The notes under the pieces: model-generated
What the model was told of the DNA's origin: nothing
The model's input: only the letters and a program-made list of their open reading frames with translations
Databases searched by the model: none
Source of the DNA: DASYXT01 sp035934555
Lineage (GTDB): Bacteria; Verrucomicrobiota; Verrucomicrobiia; Limisphaerales; UBA8199
Assembly: GCA_035934555.1 (NCBI GenBank)
Contig: DASYXT010000003.1
Span: 23,695-87,694, forward strand
DNA: 64,000 bases
Direction: 5' to 3'
In this document: piece by piece, positions 57,301-64,000 of the stretch
How positions within the stretch are numbered: the first letter of the stretch is position 1
Layout of the letters: each line of letters starts with the position of its first letter
Translations under genes and position numbers: made by a program

Positions 57301-57805
57301 GATCTTTGATCCGGGCGTCCTTACCGCGCATGGCCAACTCGGCAAAGCGTTCGGCGGGTGTGCGGCAGGACTCGCCGGGACCGAGCAGGTAGGTGTAGCG
57401 GCGGGGGGCGGTCTCGTTGCGCACGAGGTTGCCCTCGGTGTCGAAGGCCGATTCGCGCGAGGCGAAAGTGAAGCGGTAGTCGGGGCGGGGCGTGAGGAAA
57501 ACGGAAAGCATCCCATGGTATTCGGCCTGGTCAATGAACCGGCTGACCAGATTGCGCAAGCCAACCCGGTTGCGGGCGAGGTCGGTGTCTTCGCCGACCC
57601 GGACTTCGAGAATGCCAAGTTGGCGGTCGCCCTGGAGTTGGACGCGGCCGAGTTGGAAAACCGACTCGGCGCGGGCATCCGCGCTGGCCAAAGGCTGGGG
57701 CAGCGAGAAAATCTCCGTTTGGGGCAGGACCCCGCGCAACGTCTGCAACCAACCGTCGCGCTGGTACGGCCGGGTGAGGAATGATTTGAGATCCGCGACG
57801 GTCAT
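54353..57805 (-). CDS. Eco57I-like adenine-specific DNA methyltransferase / type II-like R-M protein
   Basis: A 1150-residue protein. The N-terminal domain (about 20-130) has an 'LGILEVRVGED' strand followed by 'NRVGLRNLVSRFIDQA', which looks like a diverged nuclease-type fold. The methyltransferase has 'TGSFYTPRPIVHYLCREGLR' (about 375), SAM motif I 'CDLAVGSGAFPVGLLHEL' (about 455), 'YGVDIQERAIEICKLRLWLS' and catalytic motif IV NPPYVRM (about 746). The C-terminal part looks like a TaqI/Eco57I-type target-recognition region ('FFSNTAYCIGSDSMYLLGIL', 'GGYLRFWTQYVEQIPIPD'). It would make N6-methyladenine at a specific site. ATG at 57805; a TTG nine codons upstream is possible. Next gene starts 10 bp on. 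Confidence 0.9.
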   Translation of the reverse strand: MTVADLKSFLTRPYQRDGWLQTLRGVLPQTEIFSLPQPLASADARAESVFQLGRVQLQGDRQLGILEVRVGEDTDLARNRVGLRNLVSRFIDQAEYHGMLSVFLTPRPDYRFTFASRESAFDTEGNLVRNETAPRRYTYLLGPGESCRTPAERFAELAMRGKDARIKDLVEAFNVDKLNKEFFTDYRNVFQRVAADIRQRNPNTDAALAEREAQTLLNRLLFLCFVQRKGWLNRQRDYLFRNFREHAQKRPDGITFHQQFLKPLFIKLATEGGEADIPGHDLPFLNGGLFVDEYGAEQRGEAARRSYSLKIGNDVFQHVFADLLEAYNFTVREDSPLSVEVAIDPEMLGKVFESLVLQLEQSDTGGKTSRHDTGSFYTPRPIVHYLCREGLRGWLEQFPPAQASAADWPQRLEKLLALDASDGIDPTERATLDACLTPEEARAILDRLDEFRACDLAVGSGAFPVGLLHELLNLRRLCETRSRGKDPVETDSHWLYETKARIIERCLYGVDIQERAIEICKLRLWLSLMVDHPLEADVDSCSAKAFRDALKKITPLPNLDFKIRRANSLVDYIHGEPVELGQLSQETGAAMPLSKLTGAKREFFKARTAAAKRKLRFDIYGSLTELAKIELTRARTDAAGFGMALTPEAAARVAELGHGLKEIAFIAAQIHDARKMRAAQQDEALERIRDRFEDPQKPTFVWQLDFAEVFHRTATGHARTGDDLLAGEPEPPQPEPGHPGGFGLVLANPPYVRMELFKAIKPELRTRYPQVHSDRADLYCYFYARAAQLLCQGGVLSFISSNKFFRAGYGEPLRQFLAKTTELRAVIDFGDLPIFEAVTYPCIVVARNRDPDTKRSILTLNVRTDDQLAHFTEMPMTPLPQAGFAWRLESQAILDLLSKIRQAGAPLGKFVQGRIFRGIVSGCNEAFIISGAQRLQILAESRAADKIIKPYLGGKHVRRWACERPDQWMLYLPHGANTDGLDAVTSHLAQFRKKLEQRATEQAWYELQQPQEKFTTTYSQPKIIFPDIAPDVRFAYDPNGAFFSNTAYCIGSDSMYLLGILNSAAVQHFYIHLSAQIRGGYLRFWTQYVEQIPIPDASKTDRAAIESLVEKCLAAHGANCDPWESEINDRVYRLYGLTKDEIIIVEGPDK

Positions 57806-57851
57806 AGCGGGGACAGGCTTAACAGAAGCCAACGAAGGTAACGAAGGTGTT

Positions 57852-58214
57852 TCACGGCTTTGCAGCGGGAACGCGCTTGACTCTGTAGGGAGGGGGCGAT
57901 TCGGCGAGATGGCTGGCGCGAGTATCCCCCTCAGGTTCGAAAACCACGCGGACCTTCGCGCTCAGGACCTTGGCCACCCTACGGAGCATGCTGAGAGAGT
58001 GGCCCTCGTAAGAAGGAGATTCAAGCCGGCTGATCTGCTGCTGGGAGGTTTTGAGTTTGCGGGCGAGGTCCTTTTGGGAAAGGCCGGCCTTTTCGCGCAA
58101 TGCCGCGAGTTGCAAGGCTACGTCCCAAGCCTCGCCCGCTTTTTCAAACCGCTCGGCGAAGACCGGGTCTTTCAACTGTTCTTGCAGATACAGATCAAAG
58201 TTGGTCTTTTTCAT
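57852..58214 (-). CDS. XRE-family antitoxin (HigA-like)
   Basis: A 120-residue protein. The helix-turn-helix is at about 32-90: 'LQLAALREKAGLSQKDLARK' and 'LKTSQQQISRLESPSYEGHS', then 'LRRVAKVLSAKVRVVFEP'. It overlaps the toxin gene by 4 bp (ATGA), the toxin coming first, as in HigBA modules. It probably binds the palindrome at 58574-58589 to repress the pair. Confidence 0.87.
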   Translation of the reverse strand: MKKTNFDLYLQEQLKDPVFAERFEKAGEAWDVALQLAALREKAGLSQKDLARKLKTSQQQISRLESPSYEGHSLSMLRRVAKVLSAKVRVVFEPEGDTRASHLAESPPPYRVKRVPAAKP

Positions 58215-58564
58215 GTTCCGAATCTTTCCTGCCAGTCACGCATTCGATCCCGCGCGGTGTCGAGGTCGCGGGCCGGGACGGCCTGGCCCTTGTTGCGGAT
58301 GCCGTGGACGGCAACGATGCGCCGGCCTTTCACAAAGAACCAGAGGACGCGAGTGTTTAACTTGCCGACATGGCGCAGCTCAAACAGGCCGTCGCCCAGC
58401 GCCTTGGACAGCGGCTCGCGGTGGTTCTGGCTATCGCGCAGCTTTGCCAGACCTCGCACGACCACCGCGTGGTCGCCGGGGTCGCTTTGCTTGAGTTCAT
58501 CAAGGAACTCCTGCACCAGTAAGCGCCCACTGGCACTGACATAGAATTCTACAGTGAAGTCCAT
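58211..58564 (-). CDS. HigB/RelE-like toxin (Gp49 family)
   Basis: A 117-residue protein of the phage-derived Gp49/HigB type. 'RLLVQEFLDELKQSDPGDHA' at the N-terminus, 'LSKALGDGLFELRHVGKLNT' and 'RVLWFFVKGRRIVAVHGIRN' are the family blocks, followed by 'DLDTARDRMRDWQ'. Such toxins cleave mRNA at the ribosome. The ATG lies 35 bp after the helicase stop and just past a 16-bp palindrome. Confidence 0.87.
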   Translation of the reverse strand: MDFTVEFYVSASGRLLVQEFLDELKQSDPGDHAVVVRGLAKLRDSQNHREPLSKALGDGLFELRHVGKLNTRVLWFFVKGRRIVAVHGIRNKGQAVPARDLDTARDRMRDWQERFGT

Positions 58565-58573
58565 GCTGGATCA

Positions 58574-58589
58574 ACATCAATATTGATGT
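58574..58589. promoter_or_regulatory. 16-bp perfect palindrome in front of the toxin-antitoxin pair
   Basis: ACATCAATATTGATGT reads identically on both strands. It lies 9 bp upstream of the toxin ATG in the only AT-rich gap of the operon. Position and symmetry fit the operator bound by the XRE antitoxin. Its presence implies that the pair has its own promoter in the end of the helicase gene or in this gap. Confidence 0.7.
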
Positions 58590-58599
58590 AATTGGCGAG

Positions 58600-61500
58600 T
58601 CATTGCGGCGGGTGGTCGAAGGACTCGGAAAGGATGATGTCCGGCGGGGTGTCGAGGAAGCGCGGATGAACGGCGGTGATGGGCTGGTCGGCCTGGTCGA
58701 GCAACAGGTAGCCGCGCAAAATCTGGATGAGTTTGTCGGCGAGCGCGGCGGGGGCGATTTTCACTTCTTTGGTCGAGCGCTGGAGCTGGTTGATCTGGCG
58801 CTGGAGTTTGAGGAAGCGGGCGCGGCGGATGGCCTGCCGGGCGGCTTTGATGAGGTGCTTTTCTTCGTCACTGACAAAGGGCAGGCTGAGGAAGCCGTCC
58901 AGATACGCGAGGGCACGGCGTTCGTTTGGCCCCTGGACGGCGTCGGCGACTTCGGCCTGCAGGGCCTGGGCGGTGGACTGCTCCTTGAACCGGGCCAGGG
59001 CCGCGTTGACGTGGTCGTGGTGCGCGGCGTGGAGCGGGATGGTTTTTTCCTTGGAGTCCGGGGCGCGAAACTCGCGGGCGGCTTCAAGCAGGGTGATTTC
59101 CTCGAGGGCGGCGTCGGCCAGGACGCGGTAAAAGCCGTCGCGGCGGTGGCTGCGGATAAAGGTGACGGTGCTGCCGGCGCGGGTGGCATCGGAGCGGCCA
59201 ACGCGGGCGCGCAGCGGGAGATTCTGGATGCGGCGGAATTGCTCGGGGTGTTGCTGGCGGAACTGGCGGAGTTCCATCAGGAGGGCGAGCCGCTCGTCGC
59301 GTTCTTCTTCTTCGGGCGAGCGCTCGAACAGGCCAAAGGTGTCCACCTCCTCAGTTTCGGAATAGATTTGGCTGTCTTCGCCCAGGGCGGTGTGGAAAGC
59401 CTGCAACTTCATGATGGCCTTCTTTTTCAGTTCGATGTCGTCGTCCACGCGGGCGGTGGGGTAGAAGTTGTATATATATATGCGAGGGGCGACGCAGCCG
59501 ATGCGGTTGACGCGGCCAACCCGCTGCATGAGGCGGGTGGAGTTCCACGGCGTGTCGTAGTTCACGATGATGTTGGCGCGGTGGAGGTTGATGCCTTCGG
59601 CCAGGACTTCGGTGGACAGCAGGATGTCGTAATCGTTGGCGTGCTCGGCGAAGTTGGCGTCGAAATTCGCCTGCACGAGGGGCATTCGTTCCTTGCGATT
59701 CGTGGAATCCACGATGAGGACCTTGTTGTAACCGGCGGCGGCCAGACGCCCGCGCAGGTAGTCGGTGGTGTCCTTGGCTTCGGAGAAGATGACGAGTTTG
59801 TTGCCCTCGTGGTTGATCTTGCGGTCGAAAAGCTCGGTTTGCAGGCGGGTGAGAAACTCGGCGAATTTGGGGTCCTCCTGGACTTCGCCCCACTCCTGGC
59901 AGAGGGCGTCCAGTTTGGTGAGGTCGCTTTCGAGTCCGGGCAGAAACTCGGGCTCGAAGTCGGCGGGGGTGCAAACTTCGATGGTGGGGTCGGTGGCCTG
60001 GCGCCGCTCGATTTCGGCAATGAGTTCGTCCTCGCGCTCCTCGACGAGAAACTCGGTCACGTTGAGGTTGGGCGCGATGTATACGGTGCCTTTGGCGAAC
60101 ATGTCGCGCATGACGCTGGTGGCCTGGCGGAAGCGGCCGAGGGAGAGCTTGAAAGCGTGGAAGCTGCTGTCGAGGCGCTTGACCAGCAACGTGCGCATGA
60201 TGAAAGCGAGTTGCTGGGAGATGCGGTCGGCGTTCTGGTATTTGCGTTTCTTGGGCGGTTTAAGGAAGCCGATGGCGCGGTAGCGGTTGTAGGTCAGGCC
60301 GTGAGGATCGGACAGGAGCGCGACCGTGCGGTCGTAGAGGTCCTCCAGCGCGGGGGACAGTGGATAGTATATGGCGCGGGGCTTTTCGATGTGCGGGAAG
60401 GTGACGCCCTGCTCGGCCAGGTCCTGCTTGTATTGTTCGTGCGCGAGCAGGTCGGTGCGGGTGCGCCGGACGATGACTTCCGAAATGACCTTGGTGCGGA
60501 TGAGTTCGTAGGTGTTCTTGACCTGGCGCCGGGCGGTTTCGATGTCGGGTTCCTTGCGCGCCTGCCGGTACTCTTTTTCGCGCTGGGCGAAAAAGTGCTG
60601 GAGGTTGGCAATGCTCAGGGTCGCGTCCTTGAGGTCCTGGAAAAGGGCAATCTGATTGCGGATGTCGTCGGGGCGGTTGTTAAGCGGCGTGGCGCTGACG
60701 AGGATGACTTTCTTGCCGGCGTGGCCGCCGCCGGGCAGTTCGCGCTGGGTGGGGGTTTTGCAAATGCGCTGGAGTTCGTCAAATGCCTCGGCGGTGTCGT
60801 TGCGGAATTTGTGGGCTTCGTCAACGATGACAAGGTCGAACCTTTCCGGGTGTTTGGCTTTGTGAAGGCTGCCGTTGGTGCGGATGGAAGCGTTATCGAG
60901 GCGGAACTGTTCGACCGTCCATTCCCAATTGTCCCGGAGTGCGGGCGGAACCACGATGAGAGTGTGGGAGCGGTGCTCCGGGAAGCCGTTGTAGAAAAAG
61001 AATTTCTTGGCGATGAGGGTGGCGATGATCGTTTTGCCCAGGCCAACCACGTCGGCCAGGAAAAAGCCGTTGTGCTTTTCGAGCAGGCGGAAGCCGCTGC
61101 TGACGGCGTCCATCTGATAGGCGAGCCGTTTGAACTGGTCGGGCAGGTCGGTGATGGCGTTGGGGTCGTATTCGATGCTCGGGCCGAAGTACTCGACCAG
61201 CAGTTTCCAGAATAGCTCGTGCGGGCTTACGTCGCCGGCCAGGTAGGTGGAGTCGCGGACCTGTTCTATGCACTTGGGCAGGATTTCGGTAGATTCGTCC
61301 CAAAGGCGCTCGAACTCGTCGGCGGCGAAGCGGACATCGGTGTAATCGTGGAGCAGGACGTTAAATTCGTAGTTGCGGACTTCCTCGGTAGTACCGAGAC
61401 CGGCGGCGGTCAGGTTGGATGACCCGGTGATGACCGCCCCGGGCTTGTGCTCGTTGAAACCCTTCGGGCGGAAGATGTAGAGCTTGGCATGGAGCCGCTG

Positions 61501-61887
61501 GGTTGGGTGGGCGCGGATTGAGATTTTCTTTGAGGCAACATCCTCCACGAATTGGAGGATGCCGTTTTCGGTTTCCTTGCTGTAGGCGGCGCCCTGGATG
61601 TCTTTGCGGAGGTCGCCTTGAAACTCCTCCAGGGCCTTGGTGTTGTCGGGCATGAACAGCAGGCCGCGCCGGTGGTAGTCCGTCATGATGGCGTCAACGT
61701 TGATGCCGACCAAAATGCGGATGTGGGGGACGTTGGCGAGAAACGGGCGGATGGCGAAGTAGCCGGAGGCGCGGAGGTATCCGACCAGGGCGTCGAACCA
61801 TTCGATGTCGGCGTTGCTTTCGAAAACGCCTCGGAATTTTCGGAGGAGCGTCTGGTCGGCCTGGTTAGTGAAAAAGCGGGTGGACAT
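58600..61887 (-). CDS. PLD-nuclease/SNF2 helicase fusion
   Basis: A 1095-residue protein. The N-terminal phospholipase D-like nuclease domain has one HKD motif, 'RLHAKLYIFR' (about 130) followed by 'GAVITGSSNLTAAGLG'. SF2/SNF2 motor: 'FFLADVVGLGKTIIATLIAK' (about 282), DEAH in 'LVIVDEAHKFRN' (about 357), 'VSATPLNNRPDDI', and the second lobe 'DILLSTEVLAEGINLHRANI' with 'TRLMQRVGRVNRIG' (about 793). A long helical C-terminus follows. It would move on DNA and cut it, a restriction-type effector. ATG at 61887 has GGAGGAA upstream and is preferred over an in-frame start at 61920. First gene of the operon. Confidence 0.92.
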   Translation of the reverse strand: MSTRFFTNQADQTLLRKFRGVFESNADIEWFDALVGYLRASGYFAIRPFLANVPHIRILVGINVDAIMTDYHRRGLLFMPDNTKALEEFQGDLRKDIQGAAYSKETENGILQFVEDVASKKISIRAHPTQRLHAKLYIFRPKGFNEHKPGAVITGSSNLTAAGLGTTEEVRNYEFNVLLHDYTDVRFAADEFERLWDESTEILPKCIEQVRDSTYLAGDVSPHELFWKLLVEYFGPSIEYDPNAITDLPDQFKRLAYQMDAVSSGFRLLEKHNGFFLADVVGLGKTIIATLIAKKFFFYNGFPEHRSHTLIVVPPALRDNWEWTVEQFRLDNASIRTNGSLHKAKHPERFDLVIVDEAHKFRNDTAEAFDELQRICKTPTQRELPGGGHAGKKVILVSATPLNNRPDDIRNQIALFQDLKDATLSIANLQHFFAQREKEYRQARKEPDIETARRQVKNTYELIRTKVISEVIVRRTRTDLLAHEQYKQDLAEQGVTFPHIEKPRAIYYPLSPALEDLYDRTVALLSDPHGLTYNRYRAIGFLKPPKKRKYQNADRISQQLAFIMRTLLVKRLDSSFHAFKLSLGRFRQATSVMRDMFAKGTVYIAPNLNVTEFLVEEREDELIAEIERRQATDPTIEVCTPADFEPEFLPGLESDLTKLDALCQEWGEVQEDPKFAEFLTRLQTELFDRKINHEGNKLVIFSEAKDTTDYLRGRLAAAGYNKVLIVDSTNRKERMPLVQANFDANFAEHANDYDILLSTEVLAEGINLHRANIIVNYDTPWNSTRLMQRVGRVNRIGCVAPRIYIYNFYPTARVDDDIELKKKAIMKLQAFHTALGEDSQIYSETEEVDTFGLFERSPEEEERDERLALLMELRQFRQQHPEQFRRIQNLPLRARVGRSDATRAGSTVTFIRSHRRDGFYRVLADAALEEITLLEAAREFRAPDSKEKTIPLHAAHHDHVNAALARFKEQSTAQALQAEVADAVQGPNERRALAYLDGFLSLPFVSDEEKHLIKAARQAIRRARFLKLQRQINQLQRSTKEVKIAPAALADKLIQILRGYLLLDQADQPITAVHPRFLDTPPDIILSESFDHPPQ

Positions 61888-62070
61888 GCGGTTCCTCCGG
61901 GGCCGGACGGGCGAGGGCAATAGGGGGCGGTCCGGCGCCGTGGGCGGTGCCGGGGTGGCGCGAAAGCAGAAAGTGCCGCAGTGCCATAGGGCCTCGCCGC
62001 ATCTACTTACGCGAAATTGCAGCGGGATGCAGCAAAAAAGGCGACGCCACTGCCGGCGCTTATGGTCGAG

Positions 62071-62590
62071 TCAGAACTCTGGTAGCCATTTTGGTTTAGA
62101 GACAGTTACGAGGCTGAGCGCTTTTTTTCCGCCCTGAGCGGACATGAAATCGTAAAAGCCGCTCATGCTGGCCCGGCGTCGATCCCTGCAGTGCCTAATC
62201 CAGTGCACAGCTACGCTGACCACCGCCCTTCGGATCACCGCCAAGTTCATGACGGCATTGCGGTTTCGTACCCGGCTGCGGTCCTCGCCAGCAATGACAT
62301 CGAGTCGGAGGTGAAGGCCGGTTTCAATGCCCCAGTACCTGCGGTCGGCCTTGAGCATTTGCTGAGCATTCATTTGTGCGGCGGGCCGAGAGCTGAGCAG
62401 GTATTCGGTTTCGATTTCCTTGGCCGGCTTGCGGGAGCTGTCCACACAACGGGTCAGCCGAGCGCCCTGCTCGGCGAAGGGAAAGGCCACCCGTGTGGCA
62501 GTGGTATCAAAGGCAATGAGGCAACGCGCTTCGGTCCGGCTCCGGTTGCGTTCACAAGTCTGAACGATGGACGTCTGGTCCCGAGGGGGA
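62071..62590 (-). pseudogene. ISAs1 transposase, C-terminal part in the +1 frame
   Basis: About 173 codons continuing the upstream transposase after a +1 shift in the TTTTCCCCC run near 62586-62594. 'RVAFPFAEQGARLTRCV', 'IETEYLLSSRPAAQMNAQQM' and 'RRYWGIETGLHLRLDVIAGE' followed by 'DRSRVRNRNAVMNLAVIRRA' are standard ISAs1 blocks. The Glu of the DDE triad is in 'WGIETGLH', so it is only joined to the two Asp residues if the shift is bypassed. Confidence 0.82.
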
Positions 62591-63934
62591 AAATGCGCCC
62601 GACAGGTTCTTGTAGAGCTGTTGCACGTTGTCGGCGACCCCGGATTGATTGCCTTTGACGGTGAACAGATAATCACCGCCCTTTTCTTGTACCACGATGC
62701 GCGCCGTCTCAGTCTGAGTATTGAGCGCGTCGGCCGTGACCAGCGAGCCCTCCAGGTCCACTCGTTTGAGCACGCGCTGGACTGCCGGGATCTCGTTGGA
62801 ACCTTCGCTCACCGCTTCGGAACCCAGCCAGCGTCCGCTCTCAACGGAGTAGGCGCTGATGACCTGCGCCCCTTGGCTGTTGAGCAGTTCTTTGCCGTCG
62901 GCCGAGACCTGGTCGCCTTTGGGATCGCGCTTGCCCAGCAAATGATCCAACCACCGCAGTAACGCTTGCTGCAACGCCTGATTGTTCAGCTGTCGGAGCA
63001 TCCGGGCAAAGGTCGATTCGCTGGGGGCAATGTAGTAATGAATCCGGCGGCTCCGATCACGTGGAAAACCCAACGCTTTCCTTTGGTCGCGCGTCAGATT
63101 ACGAGCAAAGCCAGCTAAATCCCGCTGCCCCAGGCACACTTTGCAGAGCATGGCACAGACCGTAACGGCGACCAGGCCATCGATTGAGAAATCCGGTTTT
63201 CCAACGTGCCACTCCGGAATATCACCAAAGAAAGCTTTCATTTGGCTAAGCTCCTCAGGGGATTGTGGGCAGTCTGGCGGTCGGTCTTGTTCACATGCTC
63301 GGCAAGCTTCAGGCAAATTGCGGCCCCGCAAGATGGTGCGAGCTCCCTCGCGCAGCTCACGTACCCAAAGCTGCTTGGGCCGGTCATGAGCTTCATAAAA
63401 GTCCCGCTGGGAGCGTGCAAAACCCTTGGTCTTGCCTAAGAGGGTCCAGCCGCTGACCTGATAGGTGGTCCCGCGAAACTGTTCCGGGTCTACGAAAGTT
63501 TCGGCAATGAGCACGGCATGATGATAGGCCTGTTCCCAATCGACACTGAGGCGCTGCACATTCAACTTCATGACTTTGCTGGCCAGATTGGGTATGTGGT
63601 AGGGCTCGGGAATGAAAAACCGGCTATTGTTGACGACCAGCGGCAAGCGTCGCCGTTTTTGCCGGTCCGACCAGCCAATCCACTCCTCGCGCAATTTGAG
63701 TTTGTAGGCTCCGGCGCTCCAAACTAGCAGCGCTACCCATTGGCCTTGATACTCGGCCACGTAACGCAGCTGTTCGCCGACGAACTCCGCGCTGTGCAGA
63801 TAATGACCCTCGATGAGCAGTCGGTCGAAACGTTCGCGCTCCTCGGGTTCAATGAGCCGCAGCTGCACCCCGTCAAGCAGGGCCTGCTGTTCGGCGGTGA
63901 CAATCGGTCGATGTTTAGTCTTCATTGGCCCCAC
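62552..63934 (-). CDS. DUF4338-ISAs1 transposase, N-terminal part (frameshifted)
   Basis: 460 codons. Residues of about 30-220 are DUF4338: 'LLIEGHYLHSAEFVGEQLRY', 'RRLPLVVNNSRFFIPEPYHI', 'PNLASKVMKLNVQRLSVDWE' and 'FRGTTYQVSGWTLLGKTKG'. The ISAs1 catalytic domain follows, with a zinc-finger-like 'CRACEQDRPPDC', the DDE Asp residues in 'VSADGKELLNS' and 'VTADALNTQT', and 'GGDYLFTVKGNQSG'. The frame ends 'GPDVHRSDL', which is not family sequence; the true continuation is in the +1 frame. ATG at 63934 or 9 bp downstream. Confidence 0.82.
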   Translation of the reverse strand: MGPMKTKHRPIVTAEQQALLDGVQLRLIEPEERERFDRLLIEGHYLHSAEFVGEQLRYVAEYQGQWVALLVWSAGAYKLKLREEWIGWSDRQKRRRLPLVVNNSRFFIPEPYHIPNLASKVMKLNVQRLSVDWEQAYHHAVLIAETFVDPEQFRGTTYQVSGWTLLGKTKGFARSQRDFYEAHDRPKQLWVRELREGARTILRGRNLPEACRACEQDRPPDCPQSPEELSQMKAFFGDIPEWHVGKPDFSIDGLVAVTVCAMLCKVCLGQRDLAGFARNLTRDQRKALGFPRDRSRRIHYYIAPSESTFARMLRQLNNQALQQALLRWLDHLLGKRDPKGDQVSADGKELLNSQGAQVISAYSVESGRWLGSEAVSEGSNEIPAVQRVLKRVDLEGSLVTADALNTQTETARIVVQEKGGDYLFTVKGNQSGVADNVQQLYKNLSGAFSPSGPDVHRSDL

Positions 63935-64000
63935 AGGTAAAAAAAGTGCGGGCCAATGTCCAGCTCAAATAAACAGGGATTTGCTTTTCAGTGACTTACC

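Larger units (their letters stand above)
62071..63934 (-). mobile_element. ISAs1-type insertion sequence (coding part)
   Basis: The transposase frames span 62071-63934. No convincing terminal inverted repeats were found in the 180 bp to the left or in the 66 bp to the right, where the window ends, so the element's borders are unknown. It lies about 185 bp upstream of the defence-like operon's first gene. Confidence 0.75.

Noticed and set aside
59471..59482. A TA dinucleotide run as a promoter or slippage site
   Set aside because: It lies inside the helicase coding frame (Tyr-Ile codons) next to conserved motif VI and is too short to mean much.
58603..61215. An 870-codon plus-strand open frame opposite the PLD-helicase
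   Set aside because: It is the antisense shadow of a GC-rich gene with clear helicase motifs. Its translation is Gly/Val/Glu-rich and low in complexity, with no motif.
49764..61887. Assignment of the operon to BREX or DISARM
   Set aside because: There is no PglZ, BrxC or BrxL for BREX and no DrmA/DrmB pair for DISARM. A methyltransferase and a PLD/helicase alone are not enough.
62552..63934. DUF4338 as evidence for a Druantia system
   Set aside because: The DUF4338 is fused to an ISAs1 transposase domain, and no DruB-DruE-type genes or giant helicase are next to it.

Overview
The window looks like a chromosomal segment of a GC-rich member of the Verrucomicrobiota (PVC group), probably near Pedosphaera/Limisphaerales. 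This rests on family content, not on a search. The pointers are a periplasmic sulfatase, a Tat-exported sugar isomerase-like protein, a DUF1844 protein, an ECF sigma factor fused to a membrane and pilin-like tail, secreted proteins with Verrucomicrobia-style C-termini, and intergenic heptamer and palindromic repeats of the kind seen in that group. No rRNA genes and no CRISPR array were seen. Three tRNAs are present (Ser-TGA, Trp-CCA, Thr-GGT).

Layout. 1-18.4 kb is a mixed region: the end of a secreted protein, a SWIM/SNF2 helicase, a sulfatase, a LON-domain plus DUF1844 pair, serA with a parvulin foldase, a secreted beta-helix protein, two small unknown genes, a decayed fragment, the sigma-factor fusion, a membrane J-domain protein and a sugar isomerase-like protein. 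18.5-38.4 kb is a 20-kb minus-strand block of core information genes: tRNA-Thr, tuf, tRNA-Trp, tRNA-Ser, secE, nusG, rplK, rplA, rplJ, rplL, rpoB, rpoC, rnr, rpmI, rplT, pheS, pheT. 38.9-42.7 kb holds a GH52-type beta-xylosidase-like secreted protein and RNase HIII.

42.8-46.4 kb is a compact cluster that I read as nitric-oxide or nitrosative-stress responsive. It has a YgbA-type protein, a divergent CRP/FNR-family regulator, and an operon of DUF2249, an NnrS/CcoN-like membrane protein, a DUF59 Fe-S assembly protein and a second DUF2249. Two near-identical inverted TTGAY-N4-RTCAA boxes lie in front of the operon, and the regulator carries the matching ExxSR recognition helix. A multi-PAS/GAF histidine kinase and its receiver protein follow.

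49.8-61.9 kb is the most interesting part: eight tightly packed minus-strand genes. In transcription order they are a PLD-nuclease/SNF2 helicase, a HigB/RelE-like toxin, an XRE antitoxin, an Eco57I-like DNA methyltransferase, an unknown 186-residue protein, an Hsp70 with C-terminal TPRs, a UvrD-like helicase interrupted by one in-frame TGA, and an unknown 114-residue protein. This looks like an anti-phage island centred on a restriction-modification-like pair with its own chaperone. I cannot match the whole set to a named system. An ISAs1-type transposase with an N-terminal DUF4338 and a +1 frameshift flanks it at the window's right edge.
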